Positions 52,102-61,248 of a stretch of DNA of 64,000 nt are shown piece after piece. Made by a program: the position numbers and the translations under genes. The DNA is from Candidatus Poribacteria bacterium (GTDB taxonomy: Bacteria; Poribacteria; WGA-4E; WGA-3G), in NCBI GenBank assembly GCA_958295945.1, contig OY282386.1:186001-250000 (forward strand), read 5' to 3'. The stretch's first letter is position 1. Each line of letters opens with the position of its first letter. The notes beneath the pieces were generated by a model. It was not told the DNA's origin. It saw only the letters and a program-made list of their open reading frames with translations, and searched no databases.

Positions 52102-53337
52102 TTATTGTGCAGCCGTGACCGTGATCCTTATCCATTCGCTGTCAACAGATCCGGCTGAATTGGTTGCGGTAAATCGAAATGATCTGCTCTCCACGCTCGT
52201 CGCCGTCCCACTAATCACGCCATTGCTAAATGACAATCCCGCAGGAATCACACCGCCATTCCGCGTGAACGTTGGACTGCCAGTGACATAACTGCTCAAA
52301 TCTAAATAAAAACTATCAGCGACCGTGAGATTATAAGGGTCCGGTATATCACTCCAAACAGGGGCTACCACTGTTGGCGGAGCAGGATACACATGCGTAT
52401 GAGACTGACACGCATAGAAATTTGTCTCGGTGCAGTATTGTCCATGACTATCCGTCTCTAAACAACTCGCCTGCAACGAATGATCTCCGGATTGCCAATC
52501 CTCATGAACACCACACACATGGTACGTGGGCGTTGGACTGGGCGTTGGGGAAGACGTAGGAGTGTCTGCCTCTATATTGTTGTGAGAGCTGCCTCCGTGT
52601 AATGACTGGGGCATACAGCGTCTGAATGGTTCCTTACAGTTAGGTTTTTCGCAATATTGTATTCCATGCTCTTCACTATCTGCGCACCAGTAATAATCCC
52701 GTCCGCACCCTGCTGTGACAGAACGACCAGCGAGAAGTACCAAGACAATATGATCATGATTTCCTATGATTTCTCCACGCTTCTCTACTGCTTCATCGTC
52801 AACATTTTTTCCGTCTCCACATTTCACTAGGTGTGCATATTTTGCTTCATACGGCGTTCTAAACGTCCCACTACACACCTGATAATTACCCTTACACTGA
52901 TACTTATAGGGAAGATCGGGCTTCACAACAAAATCGCCAAATGTCATAAACTTTGTAAAATTATGGTCTTCTTTACTCGTCGTATCACCAGTATGAAAAC
53001 CTCTATGATAATACCCCGATGTGCCGCCACCCTTTACTGAATTCTCCAGCACCTCGAATGTCAACGTCACTTTGTTCTCATACTTCCCTACATAATACTC
53101 ATACCCATTCAGATGAGAGACCGCCATACTCAAATACGCATCATACTCAGGATCATAGCCTTTTGTGTATTCCGCATAGTATGCCGCCCCGATATAACTT
53201 CCAGGGGGTTCTTTCACAAGATACCCGCCGTTATACGCTGCCTCTACATTTGCACGCGCCGTATCCATCAACGACAATAGAGCTGACATGGATGTCAAAT
53301 ACTTTTCCTTTTGGACATCATAGTTAGATTGAGCAGA
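52102..53337 (-). pseudogene. Cysteine-rich secreted protein with Ig-like domain, 3-prime part (split by an IS)
   Basis: The frame reads through from the IS edge at 53337 (SAQSNYDVQKEKYLTSMSAL) for 411 residues. It has an N-terminal helical part, then a region with many cysteines (KYQCKGNYQVCSG, CGRDYYWCADSEEHGIQYC, CGVHEDWQSGDHSLQASC, NFYACQSHTHVYPAP). A Ser/Pro/Thr linker (TPTSSPTPSPTPTY) lies between, and there is a C-terminal putative Ig-like domain (GVIPAGLSFSNGVISGTATS). The signal peptide part lies on the other side of the IS (54420-54774). The role is unknown; surface location is inferred. A protein could only start from an internal codon, so export is probably lost. Confidence 0.8.
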
Positions 53338-54419
53338 ACTTACGCATTTTTAAAAATTATTGAAGGATTAGAGAGTTGAAATCGCATATAATCATCCAAT
53401 AAACTTTGTTTTAGTTCATAAATTGTTTTACCATGTTTGCGCGCAACACGTTTCAAACAGACCCATACTTGAAAACAACAAGCAATATGATTTCTTTGGG
53501 CACGCAACTTGCGGCATTGACATTTACCAATACCGGTGACTTGTTTGATCTCACGATGAAGTTGTTCAATCTTCCAACGCACGCGACATTCTTGGCGTGT
53601 CGCATCCGCATCCGATTGAGATAAATCGTTTGTCGCAATATATTCCGTGCGTCCGTTAGAGGAGACTAACCGGAACAACTTCACTTGATGCCCTTTTGGA
53701 AACTTCTTGATGTGCACGTGCTTTCCGTGTTGCGTTTCTGTCTGTGTCCAAGATAACTTTTGGACTTGTTGGTGTGGTTCAACGCCGTCCGTATCGTTTA
53801 CAAGACGATTGCGTTTCAGTGGCACATAATAAATCTTAGAAAGTTTTTCAATCGCTTTCATGACTTGCATGGATGCATACCAACTATCCATTAGCACCGT
53901 CCGAAACGGGAGTTGTTTTTTGAAGACCGCGTTTTGCAGCATGTCTAATAAATGGTCTATTTTGGTTTTTCCATCATGGTCTTTGTCGTAAATGCGATAA
54001 TCAATGATCCAATACTCTTGCGTCTTTGGGTTGACATAGAGACACGTTACAATACCGATGCCATCAACGACTTTTTTGTCGCTACCACTCCACTGAGGAC
54101 GGAGAGCTTCAATCTTTTTCGCATGCGGTTTAGGTAGCACAACATCATCAAAAGCAATGTGCCCTTGATCATCAAACTCAATGTCATCCTGGACAGACTG
54201 CCAGAGTTCGCTTGATGGAATGTTCTCATTTCTCAAAAAACGATTGAGTTGATCATGGCTCCATTTCTCAGACTGATCACCAAAGTACGTTTGCGTCCAG
54301 TTCGTAAAACTTGATAACAAAAATTGACAATAATCGGAAAATAGGTTTTCCTTCTTTTTAGATTGTGTCCATGTAGTCATAATAGAATAGTATACACCAT
54401 TTTATAAAAATGCGTAAGT
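53338..54419 (-). mobile_element. Insertion sequence splitting the secreted-protein gene
   Basis: 1082 bp with ends ACTTACGCATTTTTA and the inverse TAAAAATGCGTAAGT. It contains one transposase gene on the minus strand. No clear target duplication: the flanks are TTGAGCAGA and CCTGTTGAG. Confidence 0.85.
53340..54380 (-). CDS. DDE transposase (IS4/IS701-like)
   Basis: 346 residues. IAFDDVVLPKPHAKKIEALR gives the first D, FRTVLMDSWYASMQVMKAI the second, and CRVRWKIEQLHREIKQVTGI the YREK-like block with E. It ends SNPSIIFKNA close to the element edge. Unlike the IS at 42352, so this is a second IS family. The frame is intact. Confidence 0.82.
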   Translation of the reverse strand: MTTWTQSKKKENLFSDYCQFLLSSFTNWTQTYFGDQSEKWSHDQLNRFLRNENIPSSELWQSVQDDIEFDDQGHIAFDDVVLPKPHAKKIEALRPQWSGSDKKVVDGIGIVTCLYVNPKTQEYWIIDYRIYDKDHDGKTKIDHLLDMLQNAVFKKQLPFRTVLMDSWYASMQVMKAIEKLSKIYYVPLKRNRLVNDTDGVEPHQQVQKLSWTQTETQHGKHVHIKKFPKGHQVKLFRLVSSNGRTEYIATNDLSQSDADATRQECRVRWKIEQLHREIKQVTGIGKCQCRKLRAQRNHIACCFQVWVCLKRVARKHGKTIYELKQSLLDDYMRFQLSNPSIIFKNA

Positions 54420-54774
54420 CCTGTTGAGTATACATCGCCTTCGCCCCAGTTACAGCAAGCACATAAGCCGCTGGATATAGAGAACCGCCACTGGCAACAC
54501 TGATAACCGCACCTGCTACAGCGATGACAGACAACAAATCATGGTTCGCCTTAGCAATTTCAGCATCATCCCATTCGCCTATCAACGCCTTCAGATCCTC
54601 CTGAATGACATGATACTGATCACGCTCTGTTTCCATTATTGATTTTGCGGTCTCTACTTTTTCTCTGGCCCCTATCCAAGTGTTTAATGCTGCGCCAGCA
54701 TAGGATATGTTATTGATAAAAAAGAAAGAAAACACACAAACAATAAGCACTAAAACTATACTTCTCTTAAACAT
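54420..54774 (-). pseudogene. 5-prime part of the split secreted-protein gene
   Basis: 118 residues up to the IS edge: signal peptide (MFKRSIVLVLIVCVFSFFF), a helical segment (AREKVETAKSIMETERDQYH) and a hydrophobic Ala/Gly-rich stretch (LLSVIAVAGAVISVASGG). The frame runs into the IS and stops at 54358. GGAGG precedes the ATG at 54774. Continuation: 52102-53337. Confidence 0.8.
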
Positions 54775-54788
54775 TCTAATACCTCCAT

Positions 54789-55499
54789 TTATTTAGGAAC
54801 ATCAATAAAATCTGGGAAATAGTCCGAAGGGAACAGACGCGCCCTACCGTATCGGGTCATACCGCCATAGGGTCTAATATAACCTGCATCAAGATTTGTC
54901 CACATTATTCGTAGCAAATCACACTTACGTGCACCACTTGGATATTCAGAAAAAACATCCATTTGTGATAAATACGCCCGCGCAGCATTTCCATATATAG
55001 GGTTACTTTCATCGCCAATACTTTCATAATAGTGTACCAGATACCGATTTCTTGCAAACTCTTGTGCTTCGGTGTCATCTGTCGGGAATGGCGGTATGTG
55101 GTCCTTGCTCCAGTGTCCGCGTTCTTCTGCCTGTAATCTCAAAGCTTTCACGGGATTCGTTTCAAGGAGTTCCGCGTGGTAAGTTAACCCACCGCTTTTC
55201 GTTGTCGGCACTGTTTCAACCGACTTGGTATTTGGCGTTGACACTTCCGTTTCAGAGATTGGCACTTCATGGTAATGGTCATCATGCAAAACCATTTTAT
55301 ATCCCGGTCTCGCGGTGGGTACTTTTCCCTTCTCAATAGTCCCTTGAATTTGAGATTTTACCAGTTCTTCTTCTTCTGATGTGAGAGGATTGTAGACAAC
55401 CTCTGTTTTGGTATCCGTAGTCCGTGTCAACAAGAATACAGATACACCGACAAGTAAAACTATGAGGGTAGCTACGCCCCATATCATTTTCTTTCTCAT
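54789..55499 (-). CDS. Membrane-anchored protein of unknown function
   Basis: 236 residues with one N-terminal TM (IWGVATLIVLLVGVSVFLL). Next is an acidic/His segment (KMVLHDDHYHEVPISETEVS), a Thr-rich linker and a C-terminal domain ending LFPSDYFPDFIDVPK. Not recognised. AAGGAGA precedes the ATG. It is the middle gene of three closely spaced minus-strand genes (gaps 13 and 14 nt), so it probably works with its two neighbours at the cell surface. Confidence 0.65.
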   Translation of the reverse strand: MRKKMIWGVATLIVLLVGVSVFLLTRTTDTKTEVVYNPLTSEEEELVKSQIQGTIEKGKVPTARPGYKMVLHDDHYHEVPISETEVSTPNTKSVETVPTTKSGGLTYHAELLETNPVKALRLQAEERGHWSKDHIPPFPTDDTEAQEFARNRYLVHYYESIGDESNPIYGNAARAYLSQMDVFSEYPSGARKCDLLRIMWTNLDAGYIRPYGGMTRYGRARLFPSDYFPDFIDVPK

Positions 55500-55512
55500 G
55501 AGAATGTTCTCC

Positions 55513-55773
55513 TTATTGAGTTATTCCTTGCTCCGATTGTTCCAGCGGGCAAGGATTGACAATTTTAGGACATACCGGTATGTCCTTTTCATAAGGTTTC
55601 ATCTTATTAGGACATTCATCCGTGATAAACGGTTCACACGGCTGTGTCTCAGGATGTGTTGCTTTAATAGCCAAACTTCCCAACGCCAGTGCAGCAACAA
55701 TAAAACCAAGAATAAAATATTTGATGTATTCGCGGAGTTTAAACTTGTAGCCTCGTTTCATCTCGGACCTCAT
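55513..55773 (-). CDS. Small membrane protein of unknown function
   Basis: 86 residues: a basic start, one TM (YFILGFIVAALALGSLAIKA), then an outer part with four cysteines (PCEPFITDECPNKMK, VCPKIVNPCPLEQ) that could form disulfides. First gene of the exported cluster. The start may be ATG 55773 or the ATG four codons later; neither has a clear Shine-Dalgarno sequence. Confidence 0.55.
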   Translation of the reverse strand: MRSEMKRGYKFKLREYIKYFILGFIVAALALGSLAIKATHPETQPCEPFITDECPNKMKPYEKDIPVCPKIVNPCPLEQSEQGITQ

Positions 55774-56022
55774 CTATGCCCCACGGTAGGCGAGGTTTCC
55801 TAACCTCGTCACCCCACGGTAGGCCAGGTTGATTATCCAGACAGACTACAGAAATTGGCAGGTAAGCGAGATATTTTTTGCAATCTCTGTAGAGTCGCTG
55901 GTCTCTATAATTCCGAATGACATGAAAGCCATATCGTGATATGATAGACACCAGCGCTGGTAGACGACTCTCTATCAGTGCTACGCATCGGCAGTGTCTT
56001 TACCACTGTCGGTGCATTTTAT
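55774..56022. other. Gap with GC-rich repeats and a terminator-like hairpin
   Basis: It holds two CCCCACGGTAGGC copies, the GGCGAGGTTTCCTAACCTCG hairpin and ACCAGCGCTGGT. A stem of about 12 bp with G-T pairs (GCATCGGCAGTG / CACTGTCGGTGC, 55985-56015) is followed by ATTTTATT, which could end plus-strand transcription. No gene recognised up to 56211. Confidence 0.45.
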
Positions 56023-56211
56023 TAAGCACCCCCGACATAATCCACGCTCCCCGTGAATTTCTAATGTCTAAAAAGCATTGTATAAAAAATGTGAAATTTA
56101 GTCAAGAAAAAAATAAGTTATTTTGTCCGTATAATATTCAACTGACATTTATCAGAATAGTGGTGCATCCACTAAATATCACTACATTGAGGGTATAGTA
56201 AAAACAACTAT

Positions 56212-56515
56212 GTGATGACAATAAACAACAAGAAATTGAAACTTTCGGTTTATAAGAAATCCGGACAACTGCAGCCAAAACAATGGGGGTGCGATAAACA
56301 TGTCTGTCGTGTTCAAGCCACAAGTCCAACATTTGGTGAGTGTCCTGTGCTTTTCTTTTCAGATATGGGAAAGGGACGCACACTCTTAGTCTTTGGTAAA
56401 CCCTTACGCACTTGTGAAGCACTCAGAATATGGTTTCAACACAACGGCATCGAACTCTATTGGAGACAATTGAAATCCAACCTGCATTTATCCGACTATA
56501 TATTTATCAATTTAC
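56212..56515 (+). pseudogene. Probable transposase C-terminal relic
   Basis: About 100 codons: LVFGKPLRTCEALRIWFQHN then GIELYWRQLKSNLHLSD resembles the R-W-x-I-E-x-x-x-R-x-x-K block of IS4-type transposases. No N-terminal catalytic part is seen and no inverted repeats were found. It overlaps the end of the convergent enolase-superfamily gene. Confidence 0.4.
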
Positions 56516-57783
56516 CACTTGGCATGCACAGGTTTTTCAGTTACTTTCTCATATAAATCTGTCCACTCCTTTGTGCCATCGTCATAGGTCAACTCCAGTC
56601 GTGCTCCTTCAACATAAGCATCACCATTCCCCGCATTGAAATAACTCAATCCGTCGCCTGCCATGTGGATGCAATTTCCGTCTGGATAGACAGCAGTTTT
56701 TATGATCCGAGGATGATGATGAATGGTATATCCATCATCATCTAAATCTTCATCAGGGACGCGGTATTTTTCAATTGCTGCTTCGTCCACGACAACACCT
56801 AATCCTGGCTTATCAGGAACAGTATGACATCCTTCTGACACTTCTATGGGGTCTGTAATCAGATGATCACTGTAAAGATTTAGACATGTGATAGCTGGCC
56901 ATGTGGCATGCGTTAGGACACTACCGAGATGTGCAGCCCAAGTGGATGTTAATCCATTGCCAACAATTTGGAGCCAGAAGGGCAGGTCTGCTGCAGCACT
57001 AAGGTATCCATCGTACATCGTCCGAGATTTACCACCACCGATCACAAATCCATCACAGACTTCTTCCTTAATGCATGTGATATATGGAGGAGAACCAAAA
57101 TGCATGGCAATTGGACAATCAACATCCTGTCGTATCTGTTTGTTTCCCTGAACATCATTTTGTGGAATGGGTGATTCGAAGATTGCGACATTTGGATGTG
57201 CTGCGAGTTTCTGTAATATAGGGATTGCGGTTTCAGCATCCCGTAAGCAGGCATTTGGATCAAGGTCCAATTTGTAGTCGTTTGGCACAACATCTGCGAC
57301 TGCCTCAACCTGCTGAACAATATCCCACCAAGGGCGCGGTTTATTCTTGAAACTGGTGTAACCGTTTGTGACAGAATCTGCTGCCTCTGCTGCCCAATTT
57401 TCTGGTGATGAGTCAATGCTCCACCAAGAGATTGGTACATTGTCCCGACATTTAGTTCCAAGGAGTTTATGGACTGGAACTTCCAAGATTTTACCAACGA
57501 CATCAAAGAGTGCAATTTGTAGTCCAGCACCTAGAGAGTCATCGTTCATATATTCTGCTGGACTTTGCCCAAGCACACGCTCCACGCTACTATCACTTAC
57601 ACGACTGTAGGTATAATGTATAACGGTTTCACCCCACCCAATGTGTCCCGTATCTGTAGTAACTTTACAGAGTTCAAAAAGAGACCAGTTGTAAACTGTT
57701 GAGACGCTGGTAGTAGTTATTTCTTGTTGGCGCGGTGTGAATGGAACATCAACTATAATGCGATCAATATCTGTTACTTTCAT
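56512..57783 (-). CDS. Mandelate racemase/muconate lactonizing enzyme-family protein
   Basis: 423 residues of the enolase superfamily. The lid domain is at 1-125 and the barrel carries a K-x-K-like SFKNKPRPW, LDLDPNACL (metal D) and AIFESPIPQND (metal E). The third ligand position reads CPIAMHFGSPP, without the usual acid, and VIGGGKSRTMYDG follows. The fold abstracts a proton next to a carboxylate; the substrate is unknown and the altered ligand set means the reaction may differ. The start is ATG 57783 with AGGAG upstream rather than a longer frame. Single gene between repeats. Confidence 0.88.
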   Translation of the reverse strand: MKVTDIDRIIVDVPFTPRQQEITTTSVSTVYNWSLFELCKVTTDTGHIGWGETVIHYTYSRVSDSSVERVLGQSPAEYMNDDSLGAGLQIALFDVVGKILEVPVHKLLGTKCRDNVPISWWSIDSSPENWAAEAADSVTNGYTSFKNKPRPWWDIVQQVEAVADVVPNDYKLDLDPNACLRDAETAIPILQKLAAHPNVAIFESPIPQNDVQGNKQIRQDVDCPIAMHFGSPPYITCIKEEVCDGFVIGGGKSRTMYDGYLSAAADLPFWLQIVGNGLTSTWAAHLGSVLTHATWPAITCLNLYSDHLITDPIEVSEGCHTVPDKPGLGVVVDEAAIEKYRVPDEDLDDDGYTIHHHPRIIKTAVYPDGNCIHMAGDGLSYFNAGNGDAYVEGARLELTYDDGTKEWTDLYEKVTEKPVHAKW

Positions 57784-58215
57784 GGTTACTCCTATGACAG
57801 CAGTAGATTGTATTGAAAGATTGAAATTCAAACGTCATATAAATGTATCAATATTTCATAAAAGTGTCAAGGTTATGGACTATACAGGGTGTGTAAAGTT
57901 GTTGGCATTAACCATTTCATTTCAGGTTGGATGGAAAGCTTGAAATCCAATCAATCCAATTCAAAGCCGAATGCGCTTACGGTATTCATCGGGTTGAAAA
58001 CCCTCCAACTATGTAATCGTGGTTGAAAACCCTCCAACACTGTTGACATTCTAATAAATCGTGGTTGAAAACCACTCCAACAATGTGAGATGAATGTCCG
58101 AGGTGCAATGAATAGTGCTTGGTGAATGTGCATAAGACATACACATTGAATGTGTGTCTTGTTAATTAAATCCGAGATTTTTCCTTTGTCAAAACTGTAC
58201 AATTGACGTACAAAT

Positions 58216-58395
58216 TCACGTACAACCTGTACGTCTTTGTATGTCGCTGTAAGAGCAGTGGACATAAGGGTTCGTCCGGTATCTATTAAAAAACAGAAAT
58301 TTTTGAAATTGTACGTCTTCTGTATATTCTCTATGTCTTGAAAAGATTGCTTGTAGGGTGATCATTATTCCTTGTGTCCGTTGTTTTGTTTTCAT
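58216..58395 (-). CDS. Small ORF of element M1, copy 3
   Basis: 59 residues: MKTKQRTQGIMITLQAIFSR, then FLFFNRYRTNPYVHCSYSDI and a short basic end. AAGGAAGAG precedes the ATG. No family recognised. In copy 2 the frame continues after the equivalent point with REFVRLFYGFDKGKI, so this copy may itself be cut short by a small indel (here a VVREFVRQLYSFDKGKI frame overlaps). Conserved start, promoter and core across copies suggest the ORF once had a function. Confidence 0.4.
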   Translation of the reverse strand: MKTKQRTQGIMITLQAIFSRHREYTEDVQFQKFLFFNRYRTNPYVHCSYSDIQRRTGCT

Positions 58396-58433
58396 AATTC
58401 TCTTCCTTATTCAACACGTTATATGTGACGTAT

Positions 58434-58463
58434 ATTATAACACAATTAAATTACTTAAGTCAA
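58434..58463 (-). promoter_or_regulatory. Promoter within M1 copy 3
   Basis: Minus strand: TTGACT (58463-58458), an 18-nt spacer, TATAAT (58439-58434), followed by the small ORF start at 58395. Confidence 0.6.
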
Positions 58464-58667
58464 ATTATTATTTACAATTTTTAACATTTCTTTTAATATT
58501 TTACAGTTTTTTGGAAAAACGTGTCCATTTCATCGGATATTGAGTTTAGTGCCAAAAACTTTACACACCCCGATGTAAAACAATATTGACTTAGCTGTCT
58601 AATGTTGTTATGTTAATGCATTAGATTGAGAAAATGTAGTGTTTTTATTGATGTCGTAACAAATATA

Positions 58668-58690
58668 GGGCAAGATCTAAAATCCTGCCC
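58668..58690 (-). terminator. Probable terminator of the cytochrome-like lipoprotein gene
   Basis: GGGCAGGAT / ATCTTGCCC stem on the minus strand, 27 nt after the stop, followed by TATATTTGTT. Confidence 0.6.
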
Positions 58691-58716
58691 ACAATTGGAT
58701 TTTCAAACCAAATAAT

Positions 58717-59205
58717 TTAGTTGTTTTCTGCACCTTCGTTGATCCAATCTACAAAGAATTGGATTTGGTCTGCATTTAGTGGATTTCCACCGAATGGCAT
58801 TTGCGGTTGCTTTTCACCTTTAATATATTTTACAACAAGACTATTGTCTGCATCCTCTACGACAAAAGCAGCCCCGCTTTTTCCACCTTTCTTGAAGTTG
58901 TCATAAGAAGTAAGGTTCAGCCCACCAGAAGCAACATTGTCGTGGCAATTAGCATTTGCGCAACTCTCAGCAAGGATTGGATTAATATCCTGATTAAAAG
59001 AAACTCCAGGTGCTGGTGGATCAACAACAGGATCCACAGGATCAGGTTCTGGTTCTGTGACTTTATCACCATCTCCGTTCATCATATCAGTAACAGGATC
59101 ACCTTCGTCACCACAACCGGAGATTAATGCAGCAGAAACTAAGAGACTAATTGCAAATATCGCAAATAACATCGTACGACTATGAATTATTTTTTTATTT
59201 TCCAA
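58717..59205 (-). CDS. Lipoprotein with c-type-cytochrome-like domain
   Basis: 162 residues. A signal peptide ends in a lipobox, LISGC (Cys 31). A Pro/Asp linker (EPEPDPVDPVVDPPAP) follows and a domain with FNQDINPILAESCANANCHD, where the haem motif would be C-x4-C-H rather than C-x2-C-H. It ends MPFGGNPLNADQIQFFVDWI, as in cytochrome-like proteins of Planctomycetes and Bacteroidetes. Probably anchored in the outer membrane or periplasm. The start is TTG 59205, with AAGGAGG 8-9 nt before. Confidence 0.78.
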   Translation of the reverse strand: MENKKIIHSRTMLFAIFAISLLVSAALISGCGDEGDPVTDMMNGDGDKVTEPEPDPVDPVVDPPAPGVSFNQDINPILAESCANANCHDNVASGGLNLTSYDNFKKGGKSGAAFVVEDADNSLVVKYIKGEKQPQMPFGGNPLNADQIQFFVDWINEGAENN

Positions 59206-59279
59206 ACTATTTTCCTCCTTAGAAAAACGCTTGTCATAGTTATGTAATTAGCATACCAAGAATTGGAGAAGATTTCAAC

Positions 59280-60224
59280 ATGAAAATATTGATAAATTCA
59301 GAGATCACATCTGAACAGAAACAACAGATAGAATCAATTTCTGATACATTGAATATAGTAACCCCTAAGAATGCCACTGAAGCGTTAGAAGAAATCGTTG
59401 ACACGGACATTGTATTCGGTGGATTCAATCGAACACTATTTGAAAAAACAACAAAATTGAAGTGGGTACAAGTGTGGGCAGCAGGCGTAGACGGAATTTT
59501 GTTTCCAGATTTTGTTGAAAGCGATATCGTTCTGACAAGTGCAAAGGGATATGTTGGTACACATCTTGCGGATCAGGCATGGGCATTGATTTTGGGTCTA
59601 CTTCGCGGTATTGGACGATCAGTACGTGAACGGACGTGGGACAATAAAATGTCAATACGTTTAGCCGCATGGGAACTTGGTGAACGGACATTGGGTATTG
59701 TTGGTCTGGGTGGGACGGGCATAGAAGTTGCACGTCGTGCACAAGGTTTTGAAATGTGTGTTATTGCTGTTGACCCAGAATCCGTAGATGCCCCAACATT
59801 TGTTCATGAAGTATGGAAAATGGACAGATTAGATGATTTGCTATCTCAATCCGACATAGTTTGTATCTGTGCACCATTGACACCTGAAACAGAGTGTATG
59901 TTTAACGATGATGTGTTTGGTAAAATGAAATCGCATGCATTACTGATTAACGTTACTCGTGGTAAGATAGTTGATGGTCCTGCCCTTATTCGCGCATTAG
60001 ATGAAGGGCAAATAGGTGGTGCAGGTTTAGATGTTACACCTGTTGAGCCGCTTCCTGATGATAATCCTTTGTGGGATATGCCGAATGTTATTATCACACC
60101 ACACGTCGCAGGTGGTTCACCGATTCGGATGGATCGGACTGTATCACTATTTTGTGATAACTTAGAACGATTTCTTGTTGGCAAACCGCTGCTGAGTGTG
60201 ATAGATAAACGGAAGGGATATTAG
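59280..60224 (+). CDS. D-2-hydroxyacid dehydrogenase family protein
   Basis: 314 residues: the NAD site is LGIVGLGGTGIEVARRA (about 142-158) and the catalytic R is in NVTRGKIVD, E in VTPVEPLP, H in ITPHVAGG. It reduces or oxidises 2-hydroxy/2-keto acids; which one is unknown. GGAGA is 10 nt before the ATG. It converges on the CurA-like gene with a 13-nt gap. Confidence 0.9.
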   Translation: MKILINSEITSEQKQQIESISDTLNIVTPKNATEALEEIVDTDIVFGGFNRTLFEKTTKLKWVQVWAAGVDGILFPDFVESDIVLTSAKGYVGTHLADQAWALILGLLRGIGRSVRERTWDNKMSIRLAAWELGERTLGIVGLGGTGIEVARRAQGFEMCVIAVDPESVDAPTFVHEVWKMDRLDDLLSQSDIVCICAPLTPETECMFNDDVFGKMKSHALLINVTRGKIVDGPALIRALDEGQIGGAGLDVTPVEPLPDDNPLWDMPNVIITPHVAGGSPIRMDRTVSLFCDNLERFLVGKPLLSVIDKRKGY

Positions 60225-60237
60225 GTTTTATAGTGGT

Positions 60238-61248
60238 TTAACTTGGCTCTGAGATTTTTACCAGTTGTTTTCCGATATTACCGCCTTTGAGCATGCTTAT
60301 AAACGCAGCTGGAGCATTTTCTATGCCACCTTCAGCAATTGTCTCACGATATTTTAATTTACCTTGCTGCAGCCATTCTGCCATTTGAGCAAGTGCCTCA
60401 GTTTGTTTGTCAAAATAATCTGAGACAAGGAAACCTTCAATACGCGCTCGTTTTGTAATCATATACCATAGGAAACGCGGACCGGTTTCAAGACTTTCTA
60501 AGTTGTATTGTGAAATCTGTCCACAGATTACAACACGTCCCTTTAATCTTAAGTTTGGAAATACAGCGTCTGTAATTTCACCACCAACATTATCAAAATA
60601 CACATCAATTCCAACAGGACATAGTTCCGCTAACTTTGCGGGATAATCATTGACATTCTTATAGTTGAAGGCTTCGTCAAAACCGAGTTCGTTTGTGATG
60701 TAAGCAATCTTTTCGTCTGAACCTGCTGCTCCGATGACACGACATCCTTTTATTTTCGCAATCTGTCCGACTACCGAACCTACAGCACCCGCTGCCCCTG
60801 ACACGAATACAGTTTCTCCATCTTGAAGTTGACCTACTTCAAGCAATCCGAAATATGCAGTCAGACCAGGCATACCGAGAATACCAATTCCTGTTGAGAT
60901 CGGTGCGATTGAAGGATCAATCTTTCGCAAACCATCACCACCAGAAATGCCGTATTCTTGCCAACCTATATGTGCGTTAACAATATCACCTGCTTGAAAG
61001 TCTGTGTGTTTTGATTCCACTACCTGAGCGACCACACCACCAACCATCACTTCATTGAATTCAACGTTTGCAGCATAAGACCGTGCCTGATTCATTCGTC
61101 CACGCATATACGGGTCCACTGAAAGGTAAATAGTTTTTAGTAAGACTTGACCATCTTCTGGTGTTGGAATTGGGGTTTCAACAAGTTTAAAATCTGATTC
61201 TTTTGGATATCCAACGGGGCGTGCGGCTAACGTTATTTGTTTATTCAT
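60238..61248 (-). CDS. NADP-dependent MDR oxidoreductase (CurA-like)
   Basis: 336 residues of the zinc-free MDR/LTB4-dehydrogenase branch: VDPYMRGRM, FVSGAAGAVGSVVGQIAK for NADP, CRVIGAAGSDEK, YFDNVGG, then FLVSDYFDKQTEAL. These reduce C=C bonds conjugated to carbonyl groups (curcumin, alkenals, prostaglandins). The start is ATG 61248 with AAGGAGTG upstream, overlapping the PhyH stop by 8 nt, so the two are co-expressed. Confidence 0.9.
   Translation of the reverse strand: MNKQITLAARPVGYPKESDFKLVETPIPTPEDGQVLLKTIYLSVDPYMRGRMNQARSYAANVEFNEVMVGGVVAQVVESKHTDFQAGDIVNAHIGWQEYGISGGDGLRKIDPSIAPISTGIGILGMPGLTAYFGLLEVGQLQDGETVFVSGAAGAVGSVVGQIAKIKGCRVIGAAGSDEKIAYITNELGFDEAFNYKNVNDYPAKLAELCPVGIDVYFDNVGGEITDAVFPNLRLKGRVVICGQISQYNLESLETGPRFLWYMITKRARIEGFLVSDYFDKQTEALAQMAEWLQQGKLKYRETIAEGGIENAPAAFISMLKGGNIGKQLVKISEPS

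Larger units (their letters stand above)
57887..58571 (+). mobile_element. Terminal-inverted-repeat element, family M1, copy 3
   Basis: 685 bp from GGGTGTGTAAAGTTGTTGG to CCAAAAACTTTACACACCCC. It has three GGTTGAAAACC-type repeats near 57991, 58021 and 58060. It lacks the nested MITE of copy 2 and so shows the empty site. Confidence 0.82.

Noticed and set aside
51873-52118. 81-codon basic frame on the plus strand
   Set aside because: It runs through the terminator of the opposite gene and over its stop codon, lacks a ribosome-binding site and resembles no known family.
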